A DNA stretch of 64,000 nt from Streptomyces sp. HUAS 15-9. Its GTDB lineage: Bacteria > Actinomycetota > Actinomycetes > Streptomycetales > Streptomycetaceae. A program made the position numbers and the translations under genes. Where the stretch lies: the NCBI RefSeq assembly GCF_025642155.1, contig NZ_CP106798.1, positions 682,001-746,000 on the forward strand. The letters run 5' to 3'. Positions 39,920 through 48,320 of this stretch are shown piece after piece (within the stretch, counting starts at the first letter, position 1; each line of letters starts with the position of its first letter). The notes under the pieces are model-generated. The model worked only from the letters and a program-made list of their open reading frames with translations, made no database searches and was not told where the DNA came from.

Positions 39920-42331
39920 TCACCGGGGACCAACCGGCCCACGTCCGGGCTCTGTCGGCAGCCAGCATGTCTCCCCCGGCTGCAACCGGACCGAGCGGCC
40001 GGGCAGCCGGAGGTCGATCGGGGCCCGGTCGGACGACGGCACGGTGACCTCCAACTGGCCGCGTCCCAGCCGCAGTCGTACGCCCCAGTGCCCGTGGAAG
40101 CGGAGGACGAATCCGTACGACGAGAGTTCGGGCAGCGGCACGGGGTCGAGCCACAGCGCCCCGTCGCGGGTCTCGAGGCCGGTCAGTCCGCGCTGGACCA
40201 GATCCAGGGTGCCCGCCATGGCGCCCAGGTGGATGCCCTCACCGGTGGTGCCGCCCTGCAGATCGGCGATGTCGCCGCGCAGGGCCTCCTGGCAGTACGC
40301 CCATGCCTCGGCCCGTCGGGCCCGCGCCAGGACCCAGCCGTGCACCAGACCGCTGAGGGTCGATCCATGGCTGGTGCGGCAGAGATAGTGGTCGACGGTG
40401 CGCTGCCAGGTCTCCTCGTCCAGCCGATAGCCCAACCGGTCGAAGAGGGACCGGAGTTCGGCCGGTGAGAAGAGGTAGCCGAGCATCAGGACGTCGGCCT
40501 GTTTGGACGCCCGGTAGCGGTTGACCGTGTCGCCCTCCGCCTCCAGGATCCGGTCCAGGCGCCGAATGTCGCCATAGCGCTCGCGGTACCCGTCCCAGTC
40601 GAGTTCGGCGAGGTCGCCGTAGCCGTCGAACTGACTGATGACGCCTTCGTGGAAGGGAACGTGGAGGGTGCGGGACACCTCCTGCCACTGGTGGAGCTCG
40701 GCGTCGTCGAGGCCGGTGCGCTCGACGAGTTCGAGGCGGCGCGGCTCGGGCAGCGTGTGCAGCAGGTCCAGGGTGCGGGCGAGCACCCAGGCGGCGGTGA
40801 CGTTCGTGTACGCGTTGTCGTCGAGACCGGGCTCCGGCCTGTCGGGGTAGGCGTCGTGATACTCGTCGGGGCCCATCACGCCCCGGATCCGGTGCCGTCC
40901 GAGGCGCTCGTCGTAGATGGCCGAGTCGGCCCAGAAGCGCGCGATCTGCAGCAGCATCTCGGCGCCCTTGGTGTGCCGGAACTCGGCGTCGCCGCTCGCC
41001 TCGCAGTACTGCCAGACGTTGTACGCCACCGCCGAGCCGACGTGCCGCTGGAGCCGGGAGTGGTCGGGCAGCCAGCGCCCCGAGCGGGGGTTGAGATGCA
41101 GGGCCTGTGTCTCCTCACGCCCGTCGCTGCCGCTCTGCCACGGGTACAGCGCGCCACGCCGGCCCACCGCGCGGGCCGCGGAACGGGCCTGGTCCAGGCG
41201 CCGGTGGCGGTAGCGGAGCAGGGCGCGGGAGACCTCGGGGAAGTGCAGGTTGAGGTACGGCAGGACGAACAGCTCGTCCCAGAAGACATGGCCGCGGTAG
41301 GCCTCGCCGTTGAGCCCCCGGGCCGGCACCCCGACGTCCAGGTCGGCCGTGTGCGGGGAGATGGTCTGGAGCACATGGAAGAGGTGCAGCCGCAGGATGT
41401 GTCCGGCCTCCCCGGGGACGTCGAGCTCGGCCCTGCGCCACAGCTGGTCCCAGGCCCTGAGATGGGACTCGAGCAGGTCGTCGAATCCGGGCGCGGCGCC
41501 CACCCGGTCGACGGCGGCGCGCAGCGGGTCGCTGATCGCAGGGTCGCGCGAGGTGTGCAGGGCGACGGTCTTGTCGACGATGACGGTGCGGCCCGCGGTC
41601 AGCGGCAGGGTCAGCCGCTGGACGGCGCGCGGGGGTTCGTGCCGGTCCGACACCGGTGCGCCTGCGGTGAGGCGGGCGGCCATGCCGATCCGGATGTCCG
41701 AGGTGCGGGTACGGCAGCGCAGCCACACCGTGTCGGGCGCGGCCGTGCCGGTGTGCACATGGGTCAGATGACTGCCGTCCAGGTCCCGGTAGCGCGCCAC
41801 CCCGGCGTTGGTGACGCCGCCGTCCAGCGCGGCCTCGACCTCCAGCTCACCGGTGAAGCCCTCGGCGGTGAACTCGGTGCGCAGGGCCGCCAGGTGCGGG
41901 TCGGCCATGTGGACGAGGCGCAACTGCCGCACGCGCAGGGCCCGCCCGTCGCCGAGGCCGTAGCGGGTCAGGCGTTCCAGCAGGCCCGAGTCCAGGTGGA
42001 GGACCATCCGGTGGTCGAGCACCTCGGCGGTGTCCGGCGTCAGCCACTCCCGTTCGGTGGTCCACTGCGGCCCGGTGGGGCGAAAGCGCAGCGGCAGCCA
42101 GTTCGGGAGGTTGACCATGTCCTCGTTCTCGACGCGGCGTCCCGCCACGTCCGAGGTGAGCCGGTTGTAGCAGCCGGCCACATAAGTGCCCGGATAGTGC
42201 ACGTCGCCCGCGGCGCACTCGGGCAGCGCCCCGCGCGTGGCGACATAGCCGTTGCCCAGTGCGCACAGCGACTCCCTGAGACGCTCGTCCGCGGGCTCGT
42301 AGCCGTCGTACTCCCAGGTCCAGCGCGTCAC
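39920..42331 (-). CDS. GH65 family disaccharide phosphorylase
   Basis: An 803-residue glycoside phosphorylase of the maltose/trehalose/kojibiose type. The general acid Glu is in IRGVMGPDEYHDA, the phosphate site in CRTSHGSTLSGLVHGW and the late barrel motif in LQGGTTGEGIHLGAMAGTLD. The GTG at 42329-42331 begins the conserved N-terminal domain (WTWEYDGYEP). Family members are inverting, so they release beta-glucose 1-phosphate, which needs a beta-phosphoglucomutase; none is seen in the window. The substrate could be trehalose or maltose. The gene is set among stress genes, so mobilising stored trehalose is a fair guess. Confidence 0.88.
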   Translation of the reverse strand: MTRWTWEYDGYEPADERLRESLCALGNGYVATRGALPECAAGDVHYPGTYVAGCYNRLTSDVAGRRVENEDMVNLPNWLPLRFRPTGPQWTTEREWLTPDTAEVLDHRMVLHLDSGLLERLTRYGLGDGRALRVRQLRLVHMADPHLAALRTEFTAEGFTGELEVEAALDGGVTNAGVARYRDLDGSHLTHVHTGTAAPDTVWLRCRTRTSDIRIGMAARLTAGAPVSDRHEPPRAVQRLTLPLTAGRTVIVDKTVALHTSRDPAISDPLRAAVDRVGAAPGFDDLLESHLRAWDQLWRRAELDVPGEAGHILRLHLFHVLQTISPHTADLDVGVPARGLNGEAYRGHVFWDELFVLPYLNLHFPEVSRALLRYRHRRLDQARSAARAVGRRGALYPWQSGSDGREETQALHLNPRSGRWLPDHSRLQRHVGSAVAYNVWQYCEASGDAEFRHTKGAEMLLQIARFWADSAIYDERLGRHRIRGVMGPDEYHDAYPDRPEPGLDDNAYTNVTAAWVLARTLDLLHTLPEPRRLELVERTGLDDAELHQWQEVSRTLHVPFHEGVISQFDGYGDLAELDWDGYRERYGDIRRLDRILEAEGDTVNRYRASKQADVLMLGYLFSPAELRSLFDRLGYRLDEETWQRTVDHYLCRTSHGSTLSGLVHGWVLARARRAEAWAYCQEALRGDIADLQGGTTGEGIHLGAMAGTLDLVQRGLTGLETRDGALWLDPVPLPELSSYGFVLRFHGHWGVRLRLGRGQLEVTVPSSDRAPIDLRLPGRSVRLQPGETCWLPTEPGRGPVGPR
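39925..39940. promoter_or_regulatory. DosR/OsdR-like palindrome upstream of the universal stress gene
   Basis: GGGGACC-AAC-CGGCCC fits a GGnCC-N4-GGnCC pattern with one arm mismatch. It lies 86 bases upstream of the stress-protein ATG, inside the end of the GH65 gene. Confidence 0.45.
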
Positions 42332-42557
42332 ACCGGCAGTCCCCCTTCGGCTTGTCGTGCGAGGTCGGCTGCGACTTCGAGGTCGGGTACGACGGGTTCG
42401 GCGCGGCGGCGCGCGGCGGGAATTCCGCGCCCGCAAAGCGTCCGGTTGGCACCTGTCGTGGGGGCGCGGTCCACGAGACAGTGGAGACAGGAGCGGCACC
42501 GATCCCCCGCGGTGTCGCTCCGCCCGTGCACTCCGCCGAAGCGGAGCAGGACCCGGC

Positions 42558-43232
42558 TCAGACCCTGATCCTGCGGCCCGTGACCGTGTCGGGGGCGATA
42601 CGCACCCACAGGTCGCGCGGGCCGCCCGTCCACGGTGTGCTGTAGGCCTCCGCATCGAGCCGGCTCCGCTCGTCCGGGTCCGTCACCGTGCGCGCCGGTC
42701 CGCGCACGAGCACGCTCCAGCCTTGGCTGAACGCGTCGTCGATGCGGTCGACTTCGAAGGCGACCTGGTGGCCCGCCGCCAGCGACGGCGTCGTACCGGC
42801 GCCGGTCCTGAAGACGACCGCCCCGTCGACGACACTGTAGTTGACGGGCACGATCACGGGCCCCGACTCCGTGGACACCGCGAGCCGGCCCACACCGTGC
42901 GTCGACAGCAGCTCCCCGCACTCGCGCGGTCCCAGTTCGGTGAACTCGGGTGCGCGCCCGGCGCGTCCGGGACCGGGAGGCAACTCGGTCTCGCCGCCGG
43001 TGAGCTCGGACACCGTGGTCTCCAGCACCTCGGCCAGCCGCACCAGGAGGCCCCAGCCCGGTGCGGCACCGGGATGCTCCTCCAGGTAGCTGAGGTAGCT
43101 GGGGGCGACGTCCGCGCGCGCGGCCGTCTCCGCGCGGGTCAGGCCGAGTTGGGTGCGCCGGGCGGCGAGCCGGCGGCCCAGGTCGCCGACCGGCACTCCT
43201 TCCGGCCCGTTCGCCCTCGTGCGTTCGGCCAT
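42558..43232 (-). CDS. XRE HTH plus pyridoxamine-oxidase-like flavin protein
   Basis: A 224-residue two-domain protein. Residues about 16-75 are a helix-turn-helix (LGRRLAARRTQLGLTRAETA, SYLSYLEEHP). From about 95 on there is a split-barrel flavin domain of the PNPOx type (GRLAVSTESGPVIVPVNYSV, AFEVDRIDDAFSQGWSVLVRG). It could sense flavin, F420 or redox state and bind DNA. It begins 30 bases behind the alcohol dehydrogenase gene, so both are in one unit. Similar fusions are common in Streptomyces stress regions; no target is known. The 226 bases between it and the GH65 gene show no clear site. Confidence 0.85.
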   Translation of the reverse strand: MAERTRANGPEGVPVGDLGRRLAARRTQLGLTRAETAARADVAPSYLSYLEEHPGAAPGWGLLVRLAEVLETTVSELTGGETELPPGPGRAGRAPEFTELGPRECGELLSTHGVGRLAVSTESGPVIVPVNYSVVDGAVVFRTGAGTTPSLAAGHQVAFEVDRIDDAFSQGWSVLVRGPARTVTDPDERSRLDAEAYSTPWTGGPRDLWVRIAPDTVTGRRIRV

Positions 43233-43262
43233 CAGCCGTCACATCCTCTCGTCGGGCCCGCC

Positions 43263-44330
43263 TCAGTCCGTGCGCACGGCCACTTCGTGCTGCTCCCCGC
43301 CGAGTACCACCTTGAGCGCGCCGGTCTCGGCGGCCCCGGCGAAGACCTCGTACGCCTCCTCCATACGGTCGAGCGGGAAGATGTGGGTGACCATCTGCTC
43401 GGTCGGCAGCCGTCCGGCGGCCGCCATCCGCAGCAGGGTGGGGGTGGAGAACGTGTCGACCAGCCCGGTGGTGATGGTCACGTTCTTGATCCACAGTTCT
43501 TCGAGGTGCAGGGTCGCGGGCCTGCCGTGCACACCGATGTTGGCCACGTGCCCGCCCGGCCGCACCATGCGGGTGCACAGCTCGAAGCTCTCCGGCACGC
43601 CGACCGCCTCGATGACGACGTCCGCGCCGAGCCCGTCGGTGAGGTCGTCGACCAGCTGTCCGGGCGCCTCGTGGACGTCGGCCACGGCATCGGCGCCGAA
43701 CCGCCTGGCCGCCTCCAGCCTGGCCGGTGCCAGGTCCACGGCGATGATCCGTTCGGGTGCGAACAGGCCCGCCGTGGTGATCGCCGCGAGTCCGATCGGG
43801 CCGGCCCCGACGACGGCGACGGTGTCCCCCGGGCGTACGCGCCCGTTGAGCACGCCCACCTCGTAGGCGGTCGGGTAGATGTCCGCGAGCAGCACCGCGT
43901 CCCTGCTCGCCACAGAGGCGGGCAGCGCGTGCACGGACAGGTCGGCGTAGGGGACGCGCACATACTCGGCCTGGGTGCCGTCGATCAGGTGCCCGAGGAT
44001 CCAGCCTCCGCCGCCCCTGCACTGTCCGTAGGAGCTCTCACGGCAGTAGCGGCAGCGGCCGCAGGCGCTGATGCAGGACACCAGGACCCGGTCTCCCGGC
44101 CGTACGGTCCGTACGTCGCTGCCGACCTCGACGATCTCACCGACGGCCTCGTGTCCCAGCACGGTGCCGGGCTGCACCTCGGGTACGTCGCCCTTGAGGA
44201 TATGGAGGTCCGTCCCGCAGATGGTGACCTCGCCGATCTGCACGATCGCGTCGGTGGGCTCCTTGATGGCGGGGTCGGGGACCTCCTCCCAGGCGGACTG
44301 TCCCGGGCCGTGGAAGACGAAGCCTTTCAT
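43263..44330 (-). CDS. Zinc-dependent alcohol dehydrogenase
   Basis: A 355-residue medium-chain dehydrogenase. Catalytic zinc ligands are in ICGTDLHIL and GHEAVGEIV, the structural zinc cysteines in CGRCRYCRESSYGQC, and the NAD(P) site is VAVVGAGPIGLAAI. It resembles the Streptomyces and mycobacterial enzymes encoded near universal stress proteins. ATG at 44328-44330. A perfect DosR-like palindrome lies 98 bases upstream, shared with the divergent Rv1733c-like gene. Substrate unknown. Confidence 0.9.
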   Translation of the reverse strand: MKGFVFHGPGQSAWEEVPDPAIKEPTDAIVQIGEVTICGTDLHILKGDVPEVQPGTVLGHEAVGEIVEVGSDVRTVRPGDRVLVSCISACGRCRYCRESSYGQCRGGGGWILGHLIDGTQAEYVRVPYADLSVHALPASVASRDAVLLADIYPTAYEVGVLNGRVRPGDTVAVVGAGPIGLAAITTAGLFAPERIIAVDLAPARLEAARRFGADAVADVHEAPGQLVDDLTDGLGADVVIEAVGVPESFELCTRMVRPGGHVANIGVHGRPATLHLEELWIKNVTITTGLVDTFSTPTLLRMAAAGRLPTEQMVTHIFPLDRMEEAYEVFAGAAETGALKVVLGGEQHEVAVRTD

Positions 44331-44427
44331 GACGCCCTCACCCTCCCTTCCGGTCGGACGGTGCGGGGGCAGGGAACACCTCTTTGCCCCGTAGATCCAG
44401 CTTGCCCTGCCCTGACGGGTTCCGCTT

Positions 44428-44441
44428 GGGCCGTCCGGCCC
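44428..44441. promoter_or_regulatory. DosR/OsdR-like palindrome between adh and the Rv1733c-like gene
   Basis: GGGCC-GTCC-GGCCC is a perfect five-base-arm palindrome. It lies 98 bases before the alcohol dehydrogenase start and 119 bases before the Rv1733c-like start, so it could serve both divergent genes. Confidence 0.6.
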
Positions 44442-44559
44442 CCGGGGCCCGCCGGAAGGTGCCTGTGCGGCGCCTGTCGGCCCATGTCGCGGCGCACCGC
44501 CTGCTGTCACCTTCGGAACTGTCGCGAGCACCACGAAGACGACGAGGGGGTGGGCGGCG

Positions 44560-45147
44560 ATGCGCGAAGGCACGTCCGCACGGCGACGGCGGTGGCTGTG
44601 GCGGTGGCGGAGCAACCCGTTGCGACGGCACGACGACATCGTCGAGGCCTGGCTCGTACTGGCCGTCTGGACGGTCGTCGTGCTGGGTGGCGCCGTCGCC
44701 GGCCTGGTGACGGCCCATGCCGCGGACGAGGTGTTCGCACGGCAGCGCGCCGAGCGGCATTCCGTCCGGGCCGTGCTCCTCGCCGACACCCCCGCCCTCA
44801 CGCTGGCGGCGTGGGGCAAGGACGACCAGGCCTGGGGCAAGGTGCGCTGGAACGCACCCGACGGCACCACCCGCACCGGCCGGACCCTGGTGGGCACCGA
44901 TCTGGCGGCCGGAACCTCGGTCACGATCTGGCAGGACCGGCAGGGCCGGCTCACCGACCGGCCGATCGATCGTACGGAGGCGTCCGTCGAGGCCGGTTTC
45001 CTGGGGGCCGGGGCCGCGCTGGCGCTGACCGGCGTGGTCGTCGGTGCCGGGGCGGTCGTCCGGTGGCGGCTCGACCGGCGGCGTATCGACCAGTGGGGCC
45101 GCGAGTGGGCTCTGGTCGGCCCGCAGTGGGGGCACAAGACGGGCTGA
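44560..45147 (+). CDS. Rv1733c-like two-pass membrane protein
   Basis: A 195-residue membrane protein. Two hydrophobic segments (WLVLAVWTVVVLGGAVAGLV near residue 32 and LGAGAALALTGVVVGAGAVV near 150) flank an outer domain of about 95 residues with VRWNAPDGTTRTGRTLV. The N-terminus is rich in Arg. This layout is that of mycobacterial Rv1733c, a known dormancy (DosR) gene product. It is divergent from the alcohol dehydrogenase. Function is unknown, but the family strengthens the case for a hypoxia-type regulon. Confidence 0.85.
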   Translation: MREGTSARRRRWLWRWRSNPLRRHDDIVEAWLVLAVWTVVVLGGAVAGLVTAHAADEVFARQRAERHSVRAVLLADTPALTLAAWGKDDQAWGKVRWNAPDGTTRTGRTLVGTDLAAGTSVTIWQDRQGRLTDRPIDRTEASVEAGFLGAGAALALTGVVVGAGAVVRWRLDRRRIDQWGREWALVGPQWGHKTG

Positions 45148-45237
45148 CCCGTCCCTCTGCTGCTGCCGAGTCGGCCCGAGCGCGCTGCAATGGAAGGGGG
45201 CGGTTCACCGCCGGTGGCGGGCCTGAGGAGGTGCCGT

Positions 45238-46539
45238 ATGCGATTCGACGACCGTACGGACGCCGGGCGCCGGCTGGCCCGGCGACTGGAGTATCTGCGC
45301 GGCGCGGACGTCGTGGTGCTCGGGCTGCCCCGGGGCGGAGTCCCGGTGGCGTACGAGGTGGCGCAGGCGCTCGGCGCGCCGCTGGACGTACTGGTGGTCC
45401 GCAAGCTGGGCGTGCCGTGGCAGCCGGAGCTGGGCTTCGGCGCGATCGGTGAGCAGGACGTCCGGGTGCTCAACGAGGACGTGATCCGCGACGCCGGGCT
45501 GGAGCCCGCCGAGCTGGCGGCCGTGGAGGCGGACGAGCGGGTCGAACTGGAGCGGCGGGTACGCGAGTACCGGGCCGGCCGCGATCCCGTACCGCTCGCC
45601 GGGCGGACCGTCGTGGTCGTGGACGACGGACTGGCCACCGGTGCCACCGCGCAGGCCGCGTGCCGTGTCGTACGGGGCAGAAACGCGGCCCGGATCGTGC
45701 TCGCCGTCCCGGTCGGAGCGGGACGGGCGCTCCCCCTGCTGCGTACGGTGGCCGACGAGGTCGTGTGTCTGCACAGCCCGGCGTACTTCGGCGCCGTCGG
45801 CGCCTGGTACCGCGTCTTCGACCAGACCGGAGACGACGAGGTCACCGACCTCCTCGCGCACAGCGCGCCCCGCTCCCCCGCCCCTCCCGACGCGCCCCCG
45901 CCGAACCGCGAGGTCGAGGTGCCGGCCGGGCGGGTGCGGCTGGCCGCACGCTTCGTGCTGCCGGAACCGGCCCGGGCCGTGGTGGCGTTCGCGCACGGCA
46001 GCGGCAGCGGCCGGCACAGCCCGCGCAACCGGTACGTGGCCGCCGTGCTCAACCGGGCCGGTCTGGGCACGCTGCTGCTCGACCTGCTCACCGAGGACGA
46101 GGAACGCGACCGGCAGAACGTGTTCGACATCGCCCTGTTGGCCCGGCGGCTGCAATCCGCGGCGCTCTGGCTGCGCCGGGAGACCGACCTGCCCGTGGGC
46201 TACTTCGGTGCCAGCACGGGTGCCGGCGCGGCATTGGAGGCCGCCGCCGACGACTTGGGCATCGGCGCGGTCGTCTCCCGCGGCGGCCGCCCCGACCTGG
46301 CCTCCGCCGCCTCGCTGGCCCGGGTGCGGGCACCGACGCTGCTCATCGTCGGCAGTCTCGACACCCAGGTGCTCAGCCTGAACCGGCTCGCCGCCGACCG
46401 GATGCTGTGCGAGCACCGCCTGGCGGTCGTACCCGGCGCGAGCCATCTGTTCGCCGAGCCGGGCACCCTGCCCGTCGTCGCCGGACTGGCCCGCGACTGG
46501 TTCACCACCCATCTGGCGCCCGGGGACGGAACCGGCTGA
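45238..46539 (+). CDS. Phosphoribosyltransferase - alpha/beta hydrolase fusion
   Basis: A 433-residue fusion. Residues 1-215 are a type I phosphoribosyltransferase-like domain with the PRPP loop VVVVDDGLATGATA. After a proline-rich linker, residues about 230-433 form an alpha/beta hydrolase of the dienelactone-hydrolase type with nucleophile Ser in GYFGASTGAGA and His in VPGASHLF. ATG 45238 has GAGGAGG upstream. Such genes often lie next to universal stress genes in actinobacteria; neither activity has a known substrate. Confidence 0.88.
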   Translation: MRFDDRTDAGRRLARRLEYLRGADVVVLGLPRGGVPVAYEVAQALGAPLDVLVVRKLGVPWQPELGFGAIGEQDVRVLNEDVIRDAGLEPAELAAVEADERVELERRVREYRAGRDPVPLAGRTVVVVDDGLATGATAQAACRVVRGRNAARIVLAVPVGAGRALPLLRTVADEVVCLHSPAYFGAVGAWYRVFDQTGDDEVTDLLAHSAPRSPAPPDAPPPNREVEVPAGRVRLAARFVLPEPARAVVAFAHGSGSGRHSPRNRYVAAVLNRAGLGTLLLDLLTEDEERDRQNVFDIALLARRLQSAALWLRRETDLPVGYFGASTGAGAALEAAADDLGIGAVVSRGGRPDLASAASLARVRAPTLLIVGSLDTQVLSLNRLAADRMLCEHRLAVVPGASHLFAEPGTLPVVAGLARDWFTTHLAPGDGTG

Positions 46540-46585
46540 CGCGCCTGTGCTCGCGGTGGACCGTGGTCCCAAGTGCCCACGGTCC

Positions 46586-46601
46586 GGGGCCGTTCGGCCC
46601 C
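46586..46601. promoter_or_regulatory. DosR/OsdR-like palindrome upstream of a stress-protein gene
   Basis: GGGGCC-GTTC-GGCCCC is a perfect six-base-arm palindrome 80 bases before the ATG at 46682. A second, GGACC-GT-GGTCC, lies about 20 bases further upstream. The gap 46540-46681 shows nothing else. Confidence 0.6.
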
Positions 46602-46681
46602 TGAACCGGCACGGCGGCAGGCGTCAGGGTGGAGGGCTCGTGGGGGGGGCACGCTCCCTCGTGGCGGAGAGGTGGACGGTC

Positions 46682-47341
46682 ATGCAGCGAGTGATCCTTG
46701 CCGGTGTCGATCCCGCGGCGGGCGGCCGGGCCGCGGCCGACTGGGCGGAGGACGAGGCGATACTGCGCGATCTGCCGGTGCGCGTGGTCCGCGCCTGGCC
46801 GCCGGACCCGGGCGAGGCCAGGGTGACGGTCACGGGCCTGGGCCTCGTCCCGGAGGACACGGCGGCCCGTGCCGAGGCGCCGGCCTGCCCGCTGATCCTG
46901 GTCCCGGAGGCTCCGGCCCGCTCGAACCGCACCGGCGGCATCACGCTCGGCGTCGACGCCCGGCGTCCCGCCGACGCCGCGATCGACTTCGCCTTCGAGA
47001 GCGCCCGGCTGCGCTGTCTGCGGCTGCACGCCGTGCACGCCTGGGCACTGCCGCCGAGCGCCGCCGAGCTGCCCTTCGCCGTACCGGAGGAGGACCGCGC
47101 CACCTGGGAGGACCACGAGGTCCAGTTGCTGGCGGACGCTCTGCGCCCCTGGCGCGCGAAGTACCCGGACGTACAGGTGTTCCAGGACGTCGTCCTGTTC
47201 ACCCCGTCCGAGGCCCTGCTCCATCACTCGCCACACGCCGCCCTGGTCGTGGTGGGACACAGGCGGGGCTCCGCGTGGGGAGACACCACACGGAGCCTGC
47301 TGCGGGCCACCACGTGCCCGGTCGCCGTCGTACCGTCGTAG
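46682..47341 (+). CDS. Universal stress protein with a shortened first domain
   Basis: A 219-residue protein. The second UspA domain is complete (ITLGVDARRPADAAIDFAFE, LVVVGHRRGSAWGD). The first keeps its first strand (VILAGVDPAAGGRAAADWA) and its last strand (CPLILVPE), but the middle is missing: it is about 82 residues instead of about 140. The start is ATG 46682 behind GGAGAGG. It resembles the 301-residue Usp at 38934-39839 with one internal loss. Confidence 0.85.
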   Translation: MQRVILAGVDPAAGGRAAADWAEDEAILRDLPVRVVRAWPPDPGEARVTVTGLGLVPEDTAARAEAPACPLILVPEAPARSNRTGGITLGVDARRPADAAIDFAFESARLRCLRLHAVHAWALPPSAAELPFAVPEEDRATWEDHEVQLLADALRPWRAKYPDVQVFQDVVLFTPSEALLHHSPHAALVVVGHRRGSAWGDTTRSLLRATTCPVAVVPS

Positions 47342-47364
47342 GACGACACCGCTCAGGGGGCGTC

Positions 47365-47386
47365 GGGCGCACCTGCCGGCGCGCCC
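47365..47386. terminator. Hairpin between converging usp and arcC genes
   Basis: GGGCGC (47365-47370) pairs with GCGCCC (47381-47386) around ten bases in the 51-base gap. Confidence 0.4.
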
Positions 47387-47392
47387 GCTCGT

Positions 47393-48316
47393 TCAGTCGG
47401 CCATGAGATCCGGTCGGACCAGCGTCCCCGACCTGCCGTGGGCGATCTCGTACGCCGCGTCCAGCGCTCCGATCGCCGCCAGTCCGCCGGTGTTCTCGAC
47501 GAACCGGGCGACTGCCTCCGCCTTGGGTCCCATGGAGCCCTCGGGGAAGCCGCCGCGGCGCAGCTGGCGGGGGGTCACGTCCGACAGGGGCCGCTGCTCG
47601 GGGGTGCCGTAGCCCTCGTAGACGTACGGCACGTCGGTGAGGACGAGCAGGAAGTCCGCCTTGAGGTGCTCGGCGAGCAGGGCCGCCGAGAGATCCTTGT
47701 CGACGACGGCTTCGACGCCGGTCAGCGCACCCGTGACGGGGTCGGCGGTGACGGGGATCCCGCCGCCGCCGGCGCAGATGACGAGGGCACCGCCGCCGAG
47801 CAGATCGTGGATGGTCTCGGTCTCGACGATGCGCCGGGGGTCCGGTGAGGGCACGACCCGCCGCCAGCCCCCCGTGTCCTCGGCGATGTGCCAGCCCCGC
47901 TCGCGGGCGAGGGACCGGGCCAGGTCACGGGGGTAGACCTGGCCGACGAACTTCGTGGGCCGGTCGAAGGCCGGATCGTCGGCGCCTACCAGGGTGTGGG
48001 TGACGAGGGTGGCGATCCGGTGGCCGGGCAGGGCGTTGTGCAGGGTGCAGGCCAGCAGCGAGCCGATCATGCCCTGGGTCTGGGCGCCGAGCAGATGCAG
48101 CGGGTAGGGGGCGCTCAGGTCGGGGTCGGCGGCGCTCTCCACGGCCAGCAGGCCGATCTGGGGACCGTTGCCGTGGGTGATGACCAGCTCGTGCTCATGG
48201 GCGAGGGCGGCCAGCGCGGTGGCCACCCGGTCGATGTTGGCCTGCTGGACCGCGGCGTCGGGGCGTTCGCCGCGGTGGAGCAGGGCGTTGCCGCCGAGGG
48301 CGACGACGATGCGCAT
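47393..48316 (-). CDS. arcC: Carbamate kinase
   Basis: A 307-residue kinase that turns carbamoyl phosphate and ADP into ATP, ammonia and CO2, the ATP-yielding step of the arginine deiminase pathway. VVALGGNALL, THGNGPQIG, GGGGIPV, DKDLSAALLA and GSMGPKAEAV match the family. It is the last of four arc genes and starts four bases after arcB. Confidence 0.95.
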   Translation of the reverse strand: MRIVVALGGNALLHRGERPDAAVQQANIDRVATALAALAHEHELVITHGNGPQIGLLAVESAADPDLSAPYPLHLLGAQTQGMIGSLLACTLHNALPGHRIATLVTHTLVGADDPAFDRPTKFVGQVYPRDLARSLARERGWHIAEDTGGWRRVVPSPDPRRIVETETIHDLLGGGALVICAGGGGIPVTADPVTGALTGVEAVVDKDLSAALLAEHLKADFLLVLTDVPYVYEGYGTPEQRPLSDVTPRQLRRGGFPEGSMGPKAEAVARFVENTGGLAAIGALDAAYEIAHGRSGTLVRPDLMAD

Positions 48317-48320
48317 GGCT

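Noticed and set aside
44331..46130. N-terminal extension of the zinc alcohol dehydrogenase
   Set aside because: The added part is Arg/Ser/Thr-rich antisense sequence over two plus-strand genes. The family start is ATG 44330.
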